From the NCBI GenBank assembly GCA_019722365.1, contig JADFUC010000271.1:620001-684000 (forward strand): a DNA stretch of 64,000 nt. Direction: 5' to 3'. The DNA comes from Lithospermum erythrorhizon (lineage: Eukaryota; Streptophyta; Magnoliopsida; Boraginales; Boraginaceae). The translations under genes and the position numbers were made by a program. A model generated the notes under the pieces. The model was given only the letters and a program-made list of their open reading frames with translations. It was not told the DNA's origin and made no database searches. Below, piece by piece: positions 13,001 through 27,539 of the stretch; within the stretch, counting starts at the first letter, position 1; each line of letters starts with the position of its first letter.

Positions 13001-13734
13001 ATGTTGAACCATTCTCGTCAGCACCTCCCCTGCTAGCATGCTCATCTTACAAGTGTTTTCATAATTTGATTATTAAAATAATAGTGCGCTCTAGATCTTT
13101 TTCTTACGCTGATATACCCTTCACGTACCTTTATATTTTATTATTATTTTCATTATATATTGTGTGATTATATAATTTGCCATTATGATATTTTAAAAAT
13201 AATATCTGAAGCATTATAGCAATAAAAGCGAAAAAACAACAAAAGAGATACTGAATTTGGAGCCATAATAGTACACTTATAATACATGTTAATAATAATA
13301 AAAAATTGTCAAAAGATTTATATTTGAAGCTTAATATACAAAAATTTGGTAAATATATTTCATCGTTTTATTTTCAGGTGCTATATATTTTATTTCCAAT
13401 TTCACTTATGAACTTATGCTTTTAAGACATATATTAATAAATCCGTTTTCTATGTAAATTAAGTCATTTGCCCTCGAAAAATATAAACAAGTATCTCCAA
13501 TATCCAAAAAAAAAAAATCCAACTCATCCAAACCCCACAAAAAATAGACTTAATTTCGGTTGAAAATTTATCTAAATATATAGCTCATTTCAACTTTTCC
13601 TAATATTCTCGATTCCTTTTTGAATATTTTCCTTTTTAGTAATTTTAAAATTGATTAATGGTTTAATTAAAAAATATGAAAACTGTAATAATTAATATAT
13701 TTTGATTTGGAAGACGAAATTAAGCCACCAAATA
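10099..13734. other. Intergenic between SM3L1 and MED26-like genes, upstream half
   Basis: No coding exon can be supported. 11340-11720 is a patch of repeated CGGTTCGGTT and its complement GAACCGAACC, probably a decayed transposon. 11770-11950 is a GC-richer island with a perfect G-box CACGTG at 11860-11865, followed by a CT-rich stretch near 11990. It looks promoter-like, but no gene follows it. The rest is AT-rich and featureless. Confidence 0.5.
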
Positions 13735-13977
13735 CTTCCTCCAATTTTTAGTTGTCGTTTTTTACTTCTTTTTTAAAATTTTTTTGTCTTTTTTACATAA
13801 TAAATTGCACTTTTATATTTTCAAGGTAATTTTTTTACTATTTTTTATTTTTAAATTATCAACCAACCAATTACTATATAGTTTCAATTATTTTTCATTT
13901 CAATATACTTTTTAATTAATTTTATTTTTTAAAATTTACGTATAAATAGCTAAAACGACAAATTAAAATCTAGGACG
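13735..13977. mobile_element. Stowaway-like MITE
   Basis: The left end CTTCCTCCAATTTTTAG continues to TTGTCGTTTT. The right end read on the other strand is CGTCCTAGATTTTAATTTG continuing to TCGTTTT, so about 25 bases form an imperfect terminal inverted repeat around a ~240 bp AT-rich body. A TA dinucleotide precedes the left end. The CTNCCTCC start and small size fit Stowaway (Tc1/mariner-derived) MITEs. It has no coding capacity. Confidence 0.7.
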
Positions 13978-15805
13978 ATTACTACATAGGGTTAGAAACC
14001 ACGAGATTACTTATTCTTCTTTTGTCCTTTCTCTCTTATTAAGAGCAGAGATAATTTCGCGTACCTATAAACTTTTAAATATCGCCTTGTGTCAGCATAA
14101 CTTTAAAATAGTGCGGCTGTATCACGTAAAGCTTTAAAATGGGTACCTTATCCAATGCTGCTCACGTGTTAAGCTTTGGTATTAAAGTTAACGGAGAATT
14201 CTACTCATTTTGCCTAATAAGCAAATGCGATTAGGAGTTTAATTTCTTTTTTACTCGCAATATTTATTAAATGATAAATAAATATAATTTTCTAAATTAT
14301 TTTAGTTGATATTTTGATCATGAAAAAATTTTAATTATATTATTATGAATTGAAAAATTAATAAACGAATTTGATCATACCAGTTTTATGTTTATTACAA
14401 TAATAAGTTAAAATAATAATCATGACAAAAGTTTTGCACTAAAATTTAAAAACAATAACAATTGAAATGAATTAGATGTATTGTCTAACTTTATACAATC
14501 AAATGAAATGTTAAATAATTTTTAATGACTGTATATATCTTATATTGTATATAATAAACAATAGATTTAATAATTATTTAAACATACTACTATGTGTTAA
14601 AAGCAACTACAATAAACTCTGATTGAATAACTATTCCCACTTTGCCCCGTTCTTAAATAACTTGCATACAGTGACTCGGCGTTTTACTTGAGATTACGTA
14701 ATAAACAAAATATTATTTTGTACATATATTGACTATACACAAATAACTAATGTATTTTAGTATGTTATATTATATCGATCTTGCTTTGTACTATGCTAAT
14801 TATTAATGATTTGTAATTTACATTTTCTTTTATATTTTTAGTAGTGTTACAGTGTTAGATTACACAATATTTGACTCTAGATCTAATTTCCGTTTAATTT
14901 AGAATTCCGATATTCCTTCAAACAATATAAATTAATATGCTTGTCAAAAATGCAAATATATCGAAGATCTTGAATTTGTTTATTATTGTGTTACCAAAAT
15001 TATAAAAGTAATTTTATCTATATCAAAAGTTTGAATGCATTTAGAATTTTTTTTCGACTATATATAGCAACAATATTTTTTTATAATATTATATCTTGTT
15101 TCATTCACAATGTTACATATTTTCTTGAAAAAATCATATATATTTTAACGATTCGTTAGCTTTTAGCAAGAAGTTAACAATGAAATCTGATCTAAATGCG
15201 TTTAAGAAGTTTAGAGGGATATGAATTGTATGCAGCAAGTTCTGATGGGGTAGGATCTTTCGTTTAAAATTTATATTTTAAAATTTATATAAGTCGATAT
15301 GAATTGCAAATAAGACCTTGTGTGACATTTTCAATATAGTGAGAGAGATAATGGAAAGTGTTTTGATAAATCTCCCTCATTTGGAATATTGCGTTTCATC
15401 AACAATTCTTATATCTAGTTCCTACCTAATTCATGCTCTCTACTATTTCATATAAATTTAATTTTCCAATCGTTTAACCCAAAAAATCGCAACAATATTT
15501 TTATTAGTTTTAAAAATAATCAAATACTCCGTAAATTTCAAAGCCTTCCACCAAAAGGCTGCATAAATTTACCATTATCTTCTCTTACACCATTCTGATC
15601 ATCTAAGACTTAGCTTATTGTACTTGTGTCTGAAAATAGAAGTATTTTTTTTTTGTTGTAAAAAATTCAACTTTTCATTGTTCTTGATTATTGGGTATTG
15701 TTGAAATCTCATAAATATTGGATTTTTGACTTGTGGTATTTGATAAAGACTTGATTTTTAAGTCATCATTTGAGTCTAAGGCCTTTGTCAAAGTCATATT
15801 CAAAG
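13978..15805. other. AT-rich intergenic sequence and MED26-like 5' region
   Basis: No coding pattern is seen. The last ~200 bases must contain the promoter and leader of the gene starting at 15806. A copy of the 9-mer TACTCCGTA lies at 15525-15533. An in-frame TGA at 15752-15754, with no ATG between it and 15806, supports the start chosen for that gene. Confidence 0.5.
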
Positions 15806-16116
15806 ATGGTCAAGAGTCTTGATTATTGGAGGGAGTATTTCAGAGGAGCGAATTCTGACGTTTTTGATATAATCCAATATGCAATAATGGTTGCAGCTAT
15901 AGATTGTCCTAAAGAGTTTAGATTAAGGAGAGATCATGTTGCTGAGTTGTTGTTTACATGTAAAGAAACCAAGTGTTTTGGATGTGATAGAGTTGAGTTG
16001 TCTGTTCCAAAAAATGGTTTTGATATAAAGGAAGAAGATATAGAGAGGGGGGAAATTTCTGAGTTTGAGAAAGGGGGTAGGATTAATGTTAATGGTGAAG
16101 AGATGGAGGTTAATGC

Positions 16117-16148
<32 letters not shown>

Positions 16149-18663
16149 TTAGTTATGGAGAAGTTGAAGCATTGACTGATGAGATTGAAGAGGAGTCTCA
16201 GTTAATTGCAGAGGTCTACAGGATCAAGGAAATTCTTGATCACCATCAAGATGAGGTCTATATCATAATTCTTTTTGTTGATTGTTTTTTCAGTTCAGTT
16301 TATTGTTCATTTAAAGTATTGTGTGTTTGATCAGCTGAGTTTGGTTGTTGGATTTGTTTAGTACTATGATAACCAGATTGATTTATTATGGATTCCAATT
16401 GTGAACTAATGCAGCTTGTCAGACAAGTCTCTGGCAACAATGGGAAAAGTTTGATTTTTTTGTTGTTGTTTGGTTAAAGTTTAAAGATTATGTCTTTTGA
16501 ATCAGATCATGAAGTATGTTTGGAAATTCATTTGACTAGCCATTTGTTGATGGTTTTTATGTTTGAAGAATTGGTGTATTTTGAATTGGATAAAAATTGC
16601 CTACTGCTGATTTGATGGTGCTTCTGTTTGGCAGTCAGCTTCGATTTTGTATGAATCATTGAGGAGGCTTCAGTTGATGGGTTTATCCGTTGAGATTCTG
16701 AAGGTTTGGTTTCCTTAGCTAGTTTTGTAGTTTCTTTGTGTTGCACGGAACTGTCCAAAATACTTATGAGACGTTTAATGTTTCTGATTCAGGCAACTGA
16801 GATTGGGAAGTCAGTTAATGGACTTAAAAAGCATGTTTCAAAGCAAATTAGGGATCTCGTGCGGACTCTAATTGAGTATGGATCCTGTTCTTTTGGTTAT
16901 GATTTAAATCATTTATTGTGTGATCAACTACAAACTTTTGCCTCGCATGAATGATATTGTGATATTGTGAAGTCGCATATCAAGCTGATCTTACGCCATT
17001 AAGTTTTGTCATTAAAAATATCTGTAGATGTATATAGTACAATATCCTGTTTATCAATAGACAAATAGAGAAACTAGGGGACAAATAAGACTATGGAAAT
17101 CATCTGATTAAATAATCTTACGTTGAAGATACTAGGAAAGACTTGGTATCGTTTTCTCATTTGATATTTCTTTCTCTAGAGATTTATGATTGTCTTGAAG
17201 CTTAAAAAAGTACATAGGAAGAATGCTAGTAACCTTGCTCAATGATTCAACTTGTCATATAACTTATATACTTGTTTGGATTTAGCTTGTAGTTTAACTG
17301 ATGAGACATATCTTTTAGAGTAAGATTATGCATTTCATTTCTCATGACTGGATTGATTGCAGAGGCTGGGTTGTCATGTTAGATACATGGATGAGTGCTA
17401 CCGCTTCTATTACAGGTAAATATTCTGCGACGGGTTCTTATTTTTAGTAGTTCTGAGATTAAGTGTGTTGCTCATTACTTGTACATTCAGATAATACTTC
17501 ACCCGAGTCTGTGAAAACTTCTACTATTGATGATGAAGAAGGACTTCCTTCTCCGCCACTTGACGAGGGTGCCTTTTTTTCTCATTCAATCGAGTTGTCT
17601 CAGGTATATGCATATCTCTTCTAGTTGTTTATCATATTATAATCTTTAGATGAGTAATAACCGGATTTTATCTTTTTTGTATGTTGATATTTGATCTTGA
17701 TTCGAAAAGATATTTGACGGAATGGACGATGATGGAAGTGAGTTGAATTTGCATCCTATTGATCTTCTTGTTAGCTTTTGCTATTCGGTTCATTACTTGA
17801 ATTCCCCACTAATTTTCATATATAATTGGGGATGTTCCAGATCCTAGAAACAGTGGGGAATTCAACAAGAACCATGGAAGTGGCAGAAAGCCAACTCTAG
17901 AGGATAAGAGTATTACTAAACGAAAGCAGCAGCGTCCAAATGACTTCGCTACTCCTGCCAGGGATAAAACAGTTGAACAAATGGCACTAGACGAAGCTGT
18001 TTTGAAAAAAGCTTCCGTGGTAAAACCAAATAAGCCCTATGTTAGGAACCCCGACAGTGAAAGATCTGTAAAACCAAGTGCAGACCAGAAGGTCATCGCT
18101 GAGTCGAAGTTTCAACCAAAACATGATCACTTATCAATCCAGAAGAAGCCGTTGGCTCATCAACAAAATTTCAATGCAAAAAGTAGAGAGCAGCAGACTG
18201 ATAAAGGTTTGATAAAGAAAAAGCCATTGCCTCTTCAACAAGAGGTGAGTATAGTGATTAAATGTGAAGCATCTAAGCTAGCCATCTTGTCATATCTGAT
18301 GGCTTCAACTGTCCTTTTAAAACAGAAATCGAGGTCTCATGATATTGGGTCTATCCAATTAAAGCTAGAGAATGCAAAAAGAAAACTTCAAGAGCGTTAT
18401 CAAGAAGCTGAGAATGGTGAGTTTATTCACTTCCATTTAATTACATGTTGACATCGAGAATGATATTGTATAGCTCTTCCATGTGTTAGTATTTTACAGC
18501 GATAACCATATGGTATGTTTTAACTCCATTAACAGCCAAGAGGCAGCGGACAATTCAAGTCATGGAGTTGCGTGATATCCCAAAGCAGGGTGCTGGCCGA
18601 AACCCTCAAATGAAACCTGGCCACCATAATCAAAACAGGAACCGAGCAAACGGACGTAGATAG
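15806..18663 (+). CDS. MED26B: Probable Mediator subunit 26 (MED26b-like, TFIIS N-terminal domain), nine exons
   Basis: Exons are 15806-16255, 16635-16703, 16793-16875, 17363-17415, 17491-17603, 17710-17737, 17841-18244, 18326-18416 and 18536-18663. Phases close to a 472 aa product, close to the plant family. The N-terminus (MVKSLDYWREYFRGA...) matches plant MED26a/b. Exons 1-4 encode the helical TFIIS N-terminal/LW domain (about residues 130-220: RIKEIL, ILYESLRRLQ, KATEIGKSVNGL, VRTLIEGWVVML). An acidic linker with IFDGMDDDGN, encoded by a 28-base microexon, follows. Then comes a long Lys/Gln-rich disordered region, a helix (LKLENAKRKLQERYQEAEN) and a basic tail ending RANGRR. By family knowledge it works in the nucleus, where MED26 links Mediator to the elongation machinery. 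A run of ten Asn (from AAT repeats) lies in exon 1 and may vary in length. A MED26a paralogue cannot be excluded. Confidence 0.93.
16118..16147 (+). repeat. (AAT)10 microsatellite coding for ten asparagines in the MED26-like gene
   Basis: Ten perfect AAT units lie in frame in exon 1, between an alanine codon and a valine codon. Slippage here would change protein length by whole residues without shifting frame. Confidence 0.97.
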
Positions 18664-20628
18664 TTTCTCCATTTTTCCAACATGGTTCAAGTACTCTCAA
18701 GGGATTCTCAAGTATTTCAAGCCAATGCCGTGGGAGAATCCTATTACTGGCTTACGGTGTCTTAAACCAGGGATTGTCTAATAATGTCATTAACCGAAAA
18801 GTTGCTTCGGATAACCGATGGAAACAGTTGATGGCAACGTTGATTAATGTATGTGTAGGCATTTAAGCATTTTAGTCAGTCGCCAATGATGGTGATGTAC
18901 AAGTGATCATTCATCCTTATCATTGCACAGGACCCTGATACTTCTCACCTCTTTGTGACTATTATAAGATTCCTTCTCAACAGTCCCAACATAATGTTCA
19001 CCTAAGAACTTTTTGTTGTGTCATGCTCATGCTACTGTATGCAGAACAACGACCGAATATCATTCTTGACATGAATTTATTAGAAACCTCAATACCTTTC
19101 TTTTCCTTGTTTACATGATGTTTTTATTTTTAACCAGTTAATAAGTGGATAGTATGTCATTGCTACAGCACAAAACTTCCAAAAATACAGTAGGTGCAAG
19201 TATCAATCCCTTTGGCACTTATTTTGATATGCACCTTATCTTTGATTCTTGAAAATGTAAATTAGGCCTCTTAAGGCTTTGTGGGATTTTGATGTATGGG
19301 GGTTGGGAGGAGTTTGGTTGGTGAGGGAATCATTCTGCTAAAGTTGTGTGAAAGGTGCTAGAAATGAATGGTTGGATTAGTATTGGTATTTGATTATGCA
19401 AGTTGGTGGACATTTGTCAATTGTGGTTAGGTTCAAGGAAGCTCACCATAACAAGGCAATAACCTTATCTCCAAAAGTCTCATTTTGTGGGATTCAAAAC
19501 CTCTGTAGATGATCATTAAATGTTGCATCTTACAGTTGCCTGTAGTAATTGGACATGAACACAACTTGGGTCATTTTTTATATTTATTTTTTTCTTTCCC
19601 CCTCCAAAATGGTATATGCCATTAGCACAATGGCACCTTTCCCTTTATAGCATTCCATGATTTGTGAAAGGTAAAATTGAGAAAAAGCACACATACAAAT
19701 GACAACAACAATTACCATTAAGGTCACACTCTATACGTTTTGAAATAGTTGATCGTTCGACAAAATTCTTAATAATTTTTACTCAATCATTTATTTTATC
19801 AATATATTTTAATAGTAGTAGTAGAATAGTATAAAATGATGAATCTGTTGAAGTCAAAAAACAACTAAATGTTGCTCCTAAAATATGATTTGATATAAGA
19901 AATGATTTTTAGAGACTTTTCTACAAAAGTAGTTGTGCATGCTATTATGCATGCTGACATAATTTGCAGGATGGACAACAGCTATAATATATCAACGATT
20001 GAGTTCGATTCCCAACAACCAAATTGACTAATTCTTTCAAGCAAAACAGAATCACACAATAATAATAAAATGTTCTGTAAACCACCACCAAACTTTCAAG
20101 TATCCATCAAGTCCTCATCATGCCCATTTCACATCTCAACAAACTTTAGTCTTCATCATCTTATACTATCTGGAATGTTGTGATCCAATGGGAACATTTT
20201 TATTGCAATCTAGTTATAACAAAAATAAAATAAAGTTTTTTGGATGAGGACATATTTGCTTCTCTTCTTAATAATTGAAATATTCTATGAAAGACCATTA
20301 TTAGTTGTTTCAACTGTCAAGAGAAGTAGGAAGGGTTTAGGTATTTTGTTAGTGTATCTGGTTATTGGATACTAATTTCTAAAAACAATATATGTTTAAT
20401 TTAGTTCAAAATGACATCTATTTTTTTTGTATATAGTGTTGCAATTATGAATTAAGAACTTGAGGGACATATCACATATATATGGAGTTCAACATATAGG
20501 TGGATGTTGGACAACAAGGAAATCATGATCCAAAATGCATAAGTGAAACTGCATGACTACACAAAACAACGGTATCAAAATAGGAAGGATTCAAAATGGA
20601 CAGCAGAAATTAACAATGAACTATCGCG
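18664..20628. other. Intergenic between convergent MED26-like and beta-tubulin genes
   Basis: The two genes are transcribed toward each other, so this stretch holds both 3' UTRs. No coding pattern or repeat is recognised. A tRNA-like T-loop string near 20004-20018 has no matching arms. Confidence 0.6.
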
Positions 20629-22413
<1,785 letters not shown>

Positions 22414-22418
22414 CTTTC

Positions 22419-22916
22419 CTAAATAGCAATATCCTAATACACCTAACTAAGATCATTTAGCAAAATCTCATTAAACTTGTGAAATCAAATAGTTTATTAA
22501 GGAAGTTAAATAAAAACAAATACGAATATATAATTTCCCAATGGAGCTGTTAAACACCCAAGACTATTCCTGCATTTTTACTAATTTTCTTAGATCGGTA
22601 TATAAACAATTTAAGACAAACATTTAACCACTACATTTCACAATTACATATTAAAACGAACAAACAGTATTGAATGATTCAATACAAATCTTAACTATAA
22701 TTACAACAATAACATGTTCAATTGCATGCTCCGAGTAAATTACAACTTAACGGGATTAACGGGATCAGATGTATGTAACCTTACCTATAATAATAATAAT
22801 AAGAACTTCACTATATAGACTAACAAAAATAATTACAACTTCTAGATAATTTATACTCAATTCACGAGATTAATAAGCAAATTAGAACATTAAATAAAAT
22901 GCAACGAGATTCATAC
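22419..22916 (-). other. Probable 5' UTR intron of the beta-tubulin gene
   Basis: On the minus strand a good donor, CATAAG|GTATGAAT, occurs at 22916. An acceptor, TATTTAG|GAAAGATG, ends at 22419, six bases before the start codon. Between them lies ~500 bp of AT-rich sequence. A TATA box just upstream of the short leader exon fits this. Leader introns are common in plant cytoskeletal genes and often raise expression. This is inferred and not proven by the sequence alone. Confidence 0.65.
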
Positions 22917-23002
22917 CTTATGAAAAAGTGAAATTGATTAATTGAGTGAGAGTTAGAGTAGTTAAAAGAGTGTGTAAGAAATGTGAGCCATAAGATTGTC
23001 TG

Positions 23003-23010
23003 TTATATAA
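23003..23010 (-). promoter_or_regulatory. TATA box of the beta-tubulin gene
   Basis: The minus strand reads CATTTATATAACAG. This puts transcription start near 22975 and a leader exon of about 60 bases ahead of the proposed 5' UTR intron. Confidence 0.6.
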
Positions 23011-24899
23011 ATGCGGACACTCATCATGTCACTTCAGATGTTTCCCTCCTTTTTTCCACCGTTGGATCAGAATTATTAACGGTGGAGATGAGGCGGGACC
23101 CTCATGTTTCATTTATTTAAAATATTGTACAAGATATTATGGGACAAATATGCCCGCCTATAAATGATCCAAATGTAATTTCTTGATAGGCTGTGATTTC
23201 ATTATCTGATGTGATATATAATTGGAGGATTTGGAGCTACAATAGAGCAGGCTTTGGACTGCAATTTAGTAGTATTTACAATTTCAAATACTCCCAATTG
23301 TGGAATTAAGAGAAGAATATATTAAAAATAAAATTTTATTATATATTTTTTTTAAATTAAAATTTTATTGTATATATTTTTAAATTATTGGGTTGTCCTT
23401 TAAATAATAATTCGTTTGCTAATCCTACATAAAACTTTGGTTTCATTCGTCAACACCAATCTTATAATATCAACTGATTTTTTAAATAATAATCCTACAA
23501 AATCAATTTGGTATAATCAAAAGCCAAGTCATTTTCATTATACACTGCTTAATAAAATACAGAATATTCTTTATATGATTGTCTACTTGTTCCAATTTAT
23601 ATGAAATATTTCCTTTTATTAAAGTGTTAAAAAGTTCTACATTAATCTGACAACTAAATCAATTATTCCGTATATTTTATAAAAAGAAATATGGCTCAAA
23701 CAAGTTATGCGTAAAAATTTACTACTCCCTTAAGTAGAAGGATAAAATGGCCAATTACTTAGTGAACCAAATCAATCATACACCACTATAATGTAAGGAA
23801 TACTGTAACTTTAAACAATCATTGGAGAGGTAATTGATTGGAAAGTCCAAAGAAATTATGCTTAAACTAATTGCAGATCCATTTCAACACCAGATCTAGG
23901 AGAGATTGCAACTTGCAAGCAATCAGAGAAATAAATAAAATAACATATCTGCACGATGTCAAATAATACTTGATCTTCATAGTGAAAGATGGTATTGGAT
24001 TGTTATAATACTATATGTTTCATTTCATCAAAATCATTACATATTTATATCCTAATTTTAACGAAATATAATAGATAATTGGCTCCTCAAAGTTAACTTT
24101 TACTAAAACAAATATGATGCGCACATTTGGGTGATAGATTTGATTGCGGGAGGTAAAGCCGGAACATTAGTGGCTGATCAACAAAGAGACATAAATAGTG
24201 ATGAGCATTTGGAGCAGGTAACATGAAATTACATGTCAGGCATGTGGCCTGCCAGCCTATTTTATACCCCATCACCATCTTCAATATTCATTTATCTTTT
24301 CTTTTTTCTTAAAAATGATTATTTGTTACTCATAAGATTATCTCAAATTGGTATCATCGAACAAATTCTAAATTAAGTAAGAGGCTTTGTTCTACTTATG
24401 CCATGCATTCGATTCTTATTATAGCCTTTTATTTGGCACATGCATTTCTGTGTATTCGAACAATCCTAGCTTTTATATCCATTTTAAAAGATTTGAACAA
24501 CATGCATGGGTCATTTAACATTTTAGACAAGGTTGTCGCCTTTGCTCTGTGAATTTCAAATACTTTACGTTATTTTTAATTGTTTATGGTGTTTAATTCA
24601 TATCGTTTTCAACATTTATGCTGCTAAATCTGGCTGACATTTGCTTCGGTCCTAAACATTACCACGCTTACGCATTACTTGCTGCATCACAACATGACGC
24701 ATCGCATCTATTTCATGCTAAGAACCAACAAGACGCTTATCAGAACGTTATCACGCTTGGGCCTCAAATTTACTACGTAACGAACATATGACTTTTAATT
24801 GCTAAACTACGATACATTATTTTAAAATGCTACTACGCTTATTAATCTGGGCCAAATACCCATTGAATATTGCGCCTTTACTAATTTTCATTTCACATC
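23011..24899. other. Beta-tubulin upstream region and AT-rich intergenic sequence
   Basis: No coding pattern is visible. From about 24650 the sequence has many ACGC/TACG strings and reads like the edge of the decayed element that follows. Confidence 0.45.
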
Positions 24900-25165
24900 C
24901 ATCCATTTCTTAATGGTAGCTGTGGGCCTAGGGTCGGGGGCCCGGACGGCCACCAAAGCCCGTCCGTTAGCACCGCTAATCCGAATCTTGTCAATTAGCT
25001 CGTTAACATTCGGGTCCTTATCGAACTTGTCGAGCGGACATCCGGACGTAACTAGAGGATTTCGGGTTGCATGGTACAGACGTGAGCCTAATCCAAACGG
25101 AGGTCCGCCACGATCTATACTAAGGAGCAGGACAACCCGCTACTTAGTGAGATAATAGGCCGATT
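24900..25165. other. Isolated GC-rich patch, probably transposon-derived
   Basis: About 260 bases are much more GC-rich than their surroundings, with a GGGTCGGGGGCCCGG run and an open frame of 80 codons on the plus strand. The translation (Arg/Ser/Pro-rich) resembles no family I know, and no splice structure fits. Most likely it is a remnant of a repeat. Confidence 0.35.
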
Positions 25166-27480
25166 TGGAGACTTAATGGACCGGACCAACGAACGGGTTG
25201 TTAGACATGAACTCATTTGCCACCACTACATATCACAATTAAGACCCAAAATTGTTACTTTCGATAATTTTAAGGCTTCTTTTTAAAATGATAATGATGT
25301 TCTTTAGGGTTGCTCTCTATTGTTAAGTAATTTTAAAATTGCATCAGCATAAGCTCCAACACCTCTCCCTTTTACCTTTGTCTTTTACCTGAGAAACTAG
25401 AGCAAGCATCGAAAGTAAATATTCCTTTTAAAATTTTAAAATTATATTTTTATTCAAAATCAATTTACCATTTATTTATTCAAAAAATTAAGCTTGTTTC
25501 ATTCTCTTAACTTTCTATATATATTTTTTATTTATATAATATTAATTATTTTTCCTTCCTATAAAAAATTCCTTGATTCTCGCTAATGTATTTTACCTAA
25601 TGAGTTGACCAAGAAAATTCACCACAATTGGCCTTTTACAAATTAAAACTAATACACTTTAAGACCTGCTTGTTGAGCTATTAGCTTCACCCAACTAGCC
25701 AACAAATGTGACAGCCCCCAAAAGTAAGTTAATTTTTTTCTGCAATTTTTATTCTAACAAAAAAAATTGGAACAAATCCTCAACCTAACCCTTCTGATTT
25801 GTAAATTTGGATTTTTACATAAAGATGGGAAAGACATGTATCTTCTTACATAAAAGGATGTTGGTAAGATTTGGTATGTTATATGTATGTGTGTATTGTA
25901 TTACCATGGAATACAATAGATATAGTATAAGAATAGTTTACTGGTGTGAAATTGTATAATAGGGTACTAGTGACCACTTTGCCCAGAAAACCATGGACGA
26001 GGGATGGGGGAGCGGGTTAGCCTGGTGAAGAAGATGGATGTGGTGGACGTGGGGTAGGGGGCGAAGTCTAAAATATAATTTGTGATTAATATTTTAGTTA
26101 TTTCTAAAATAAGAATATATGTTTAATTATTTTCAAAAGTGTACCAAAAATATAATATATATACAATTTCAATATTATCTTCACTTAAAAAAATATTGTT
26201 TCAAGGATAATTTGAAAAAATAATGATAGTTAAGGATTCAAAATAAAAAGAAGCCTAATTTAAAATTGTTACTCCCCTAAGGCAACATACAAAATATGGG
26301 AAAAATCTATTCCAAACTATTGGATCATTCCCATGTAACAAGTAACAACATCGAACAGGGAAACTCAAATTGGGAGTTTGCTTGAAACCACTTTTCTCTT
26401 AATCAATTTTGTAATAAGTGCTTAAAAACCCTATATGTTTGGAGTGCAAAATTGGACGGTAATAATGTACTCATACAACCTTTATTTTGGTCACTTGGAG
26501 AACTTTGACTGCAAATTTGGAAGCTAGGCCAACATGACATTTTTCTGTACTTCAAGGAAATACGGAGTAAAATAAAGCAGAGTTTATCAAGGAAATACGG
26601 ACATTTTTCAGTGTCTATTCAATTAAAACAATACGGAGTATTTTTGTTGTTTTTGGATGGATATTATCGATATTTCAATTTTACATTTCATATCGGTTTA
26701 TTAAGACCTTTCGAGTGTATAAATAAGTTTTTGAATTTTATCCATTTATAATCAATTGATTGTAGTATATATCCCTAAATTCTTGGCAATCATCGAATAA
26801 TCAGAGAAGAAAAGTTCTTCCACTAAATACATTTGTTAGAAAAAAAACTAACTATTTCAAAATGGAATGGTCTTACAAGAAATGTTAGCTTATGTAGGAA
26901 GGAAGAAAAAGAAAATGATCAAGATCGATATTGGTTTCAAGGGTACGTAACACCTTGGTCCAATTCAAGAAATATAAAGTTGTTCTTCTGATTAGTTTGC
27001 CCATGTAAAATTGTCTTGGAATTTTAGACGCCAAGTAAAGAAGCCCTTTTGTTTCTTGATTTTAATGGGAGACAGATCATAAAAGTAATTGAAATAAACT
27101 TAATTTTTAAGGACATTTAAGTATTAATCGAAAGATTACTTTACGTAAATAAATTCGACTGACAGTCAGAGCAATAAATTTCAAGAACAAAACGCCACCT
27201 CCCCGCTTGCTCGACACCTTCTACTCGCTTAACGCCACATCGCCATTTTATTTTTCTTGCGCAAGCAATCTCCTTCATATACAACTTTCTCTATCCTTTC
27301 TCCTTCATTTCTACCAAATCTTTCTCCCCTTTTCCTACAATTTTTCTTTCCTTCCGCTATTCTCCTTTAAATCATAATCCTAAAGCTTACTTTCTGCTCT
27401 CTCTAAGAAAAACGCTGAGCATCAAATAATTTATCAAGAATAAAGTTTCGGCTGATATTTGGCTTAACTAGAAAGGAAGC
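25166..27480. other. AT-rich intergenic sequence with a possible LTR start
   Basis: TGTGACAGCCCCC at about 25706-25718 resembles the first bases of LTRs in some plant Ty3/gypsy elements, but I cannot find a second copy. Two copies of TACGGAGTA lie at 26561-26569 and 26632-26640. 27180-27420 is pyrimidine-rich. There is no coding pattern. Confidence 0.35.
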
Positions 27481-27539
27481 ATCACTCCTATCACAAAGCT
27501 TTATAATCTTCATACATTGCTTAATACGTGTATTGTATA

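Noticed and set aside
19990..20030. GAGTTCGATTCCC resembles a tRNA T-loop
   Set aside because: Neither an acceptor stem, anticodon arm nor D-arm can be paired around it.
24913..25155. Plus-strand open frame of 80 codons in a GC-rich patch
   Set aside because: There is no family resemblance, splice context or promoter. GC-rich DNA has few stop codons by chance.
25706..25718. LTR-like start TGTGACAGCCCCC
   Set aside because: I kept it only as a remark inside a region entry. No second LTR, primer site or coding interior could be found.
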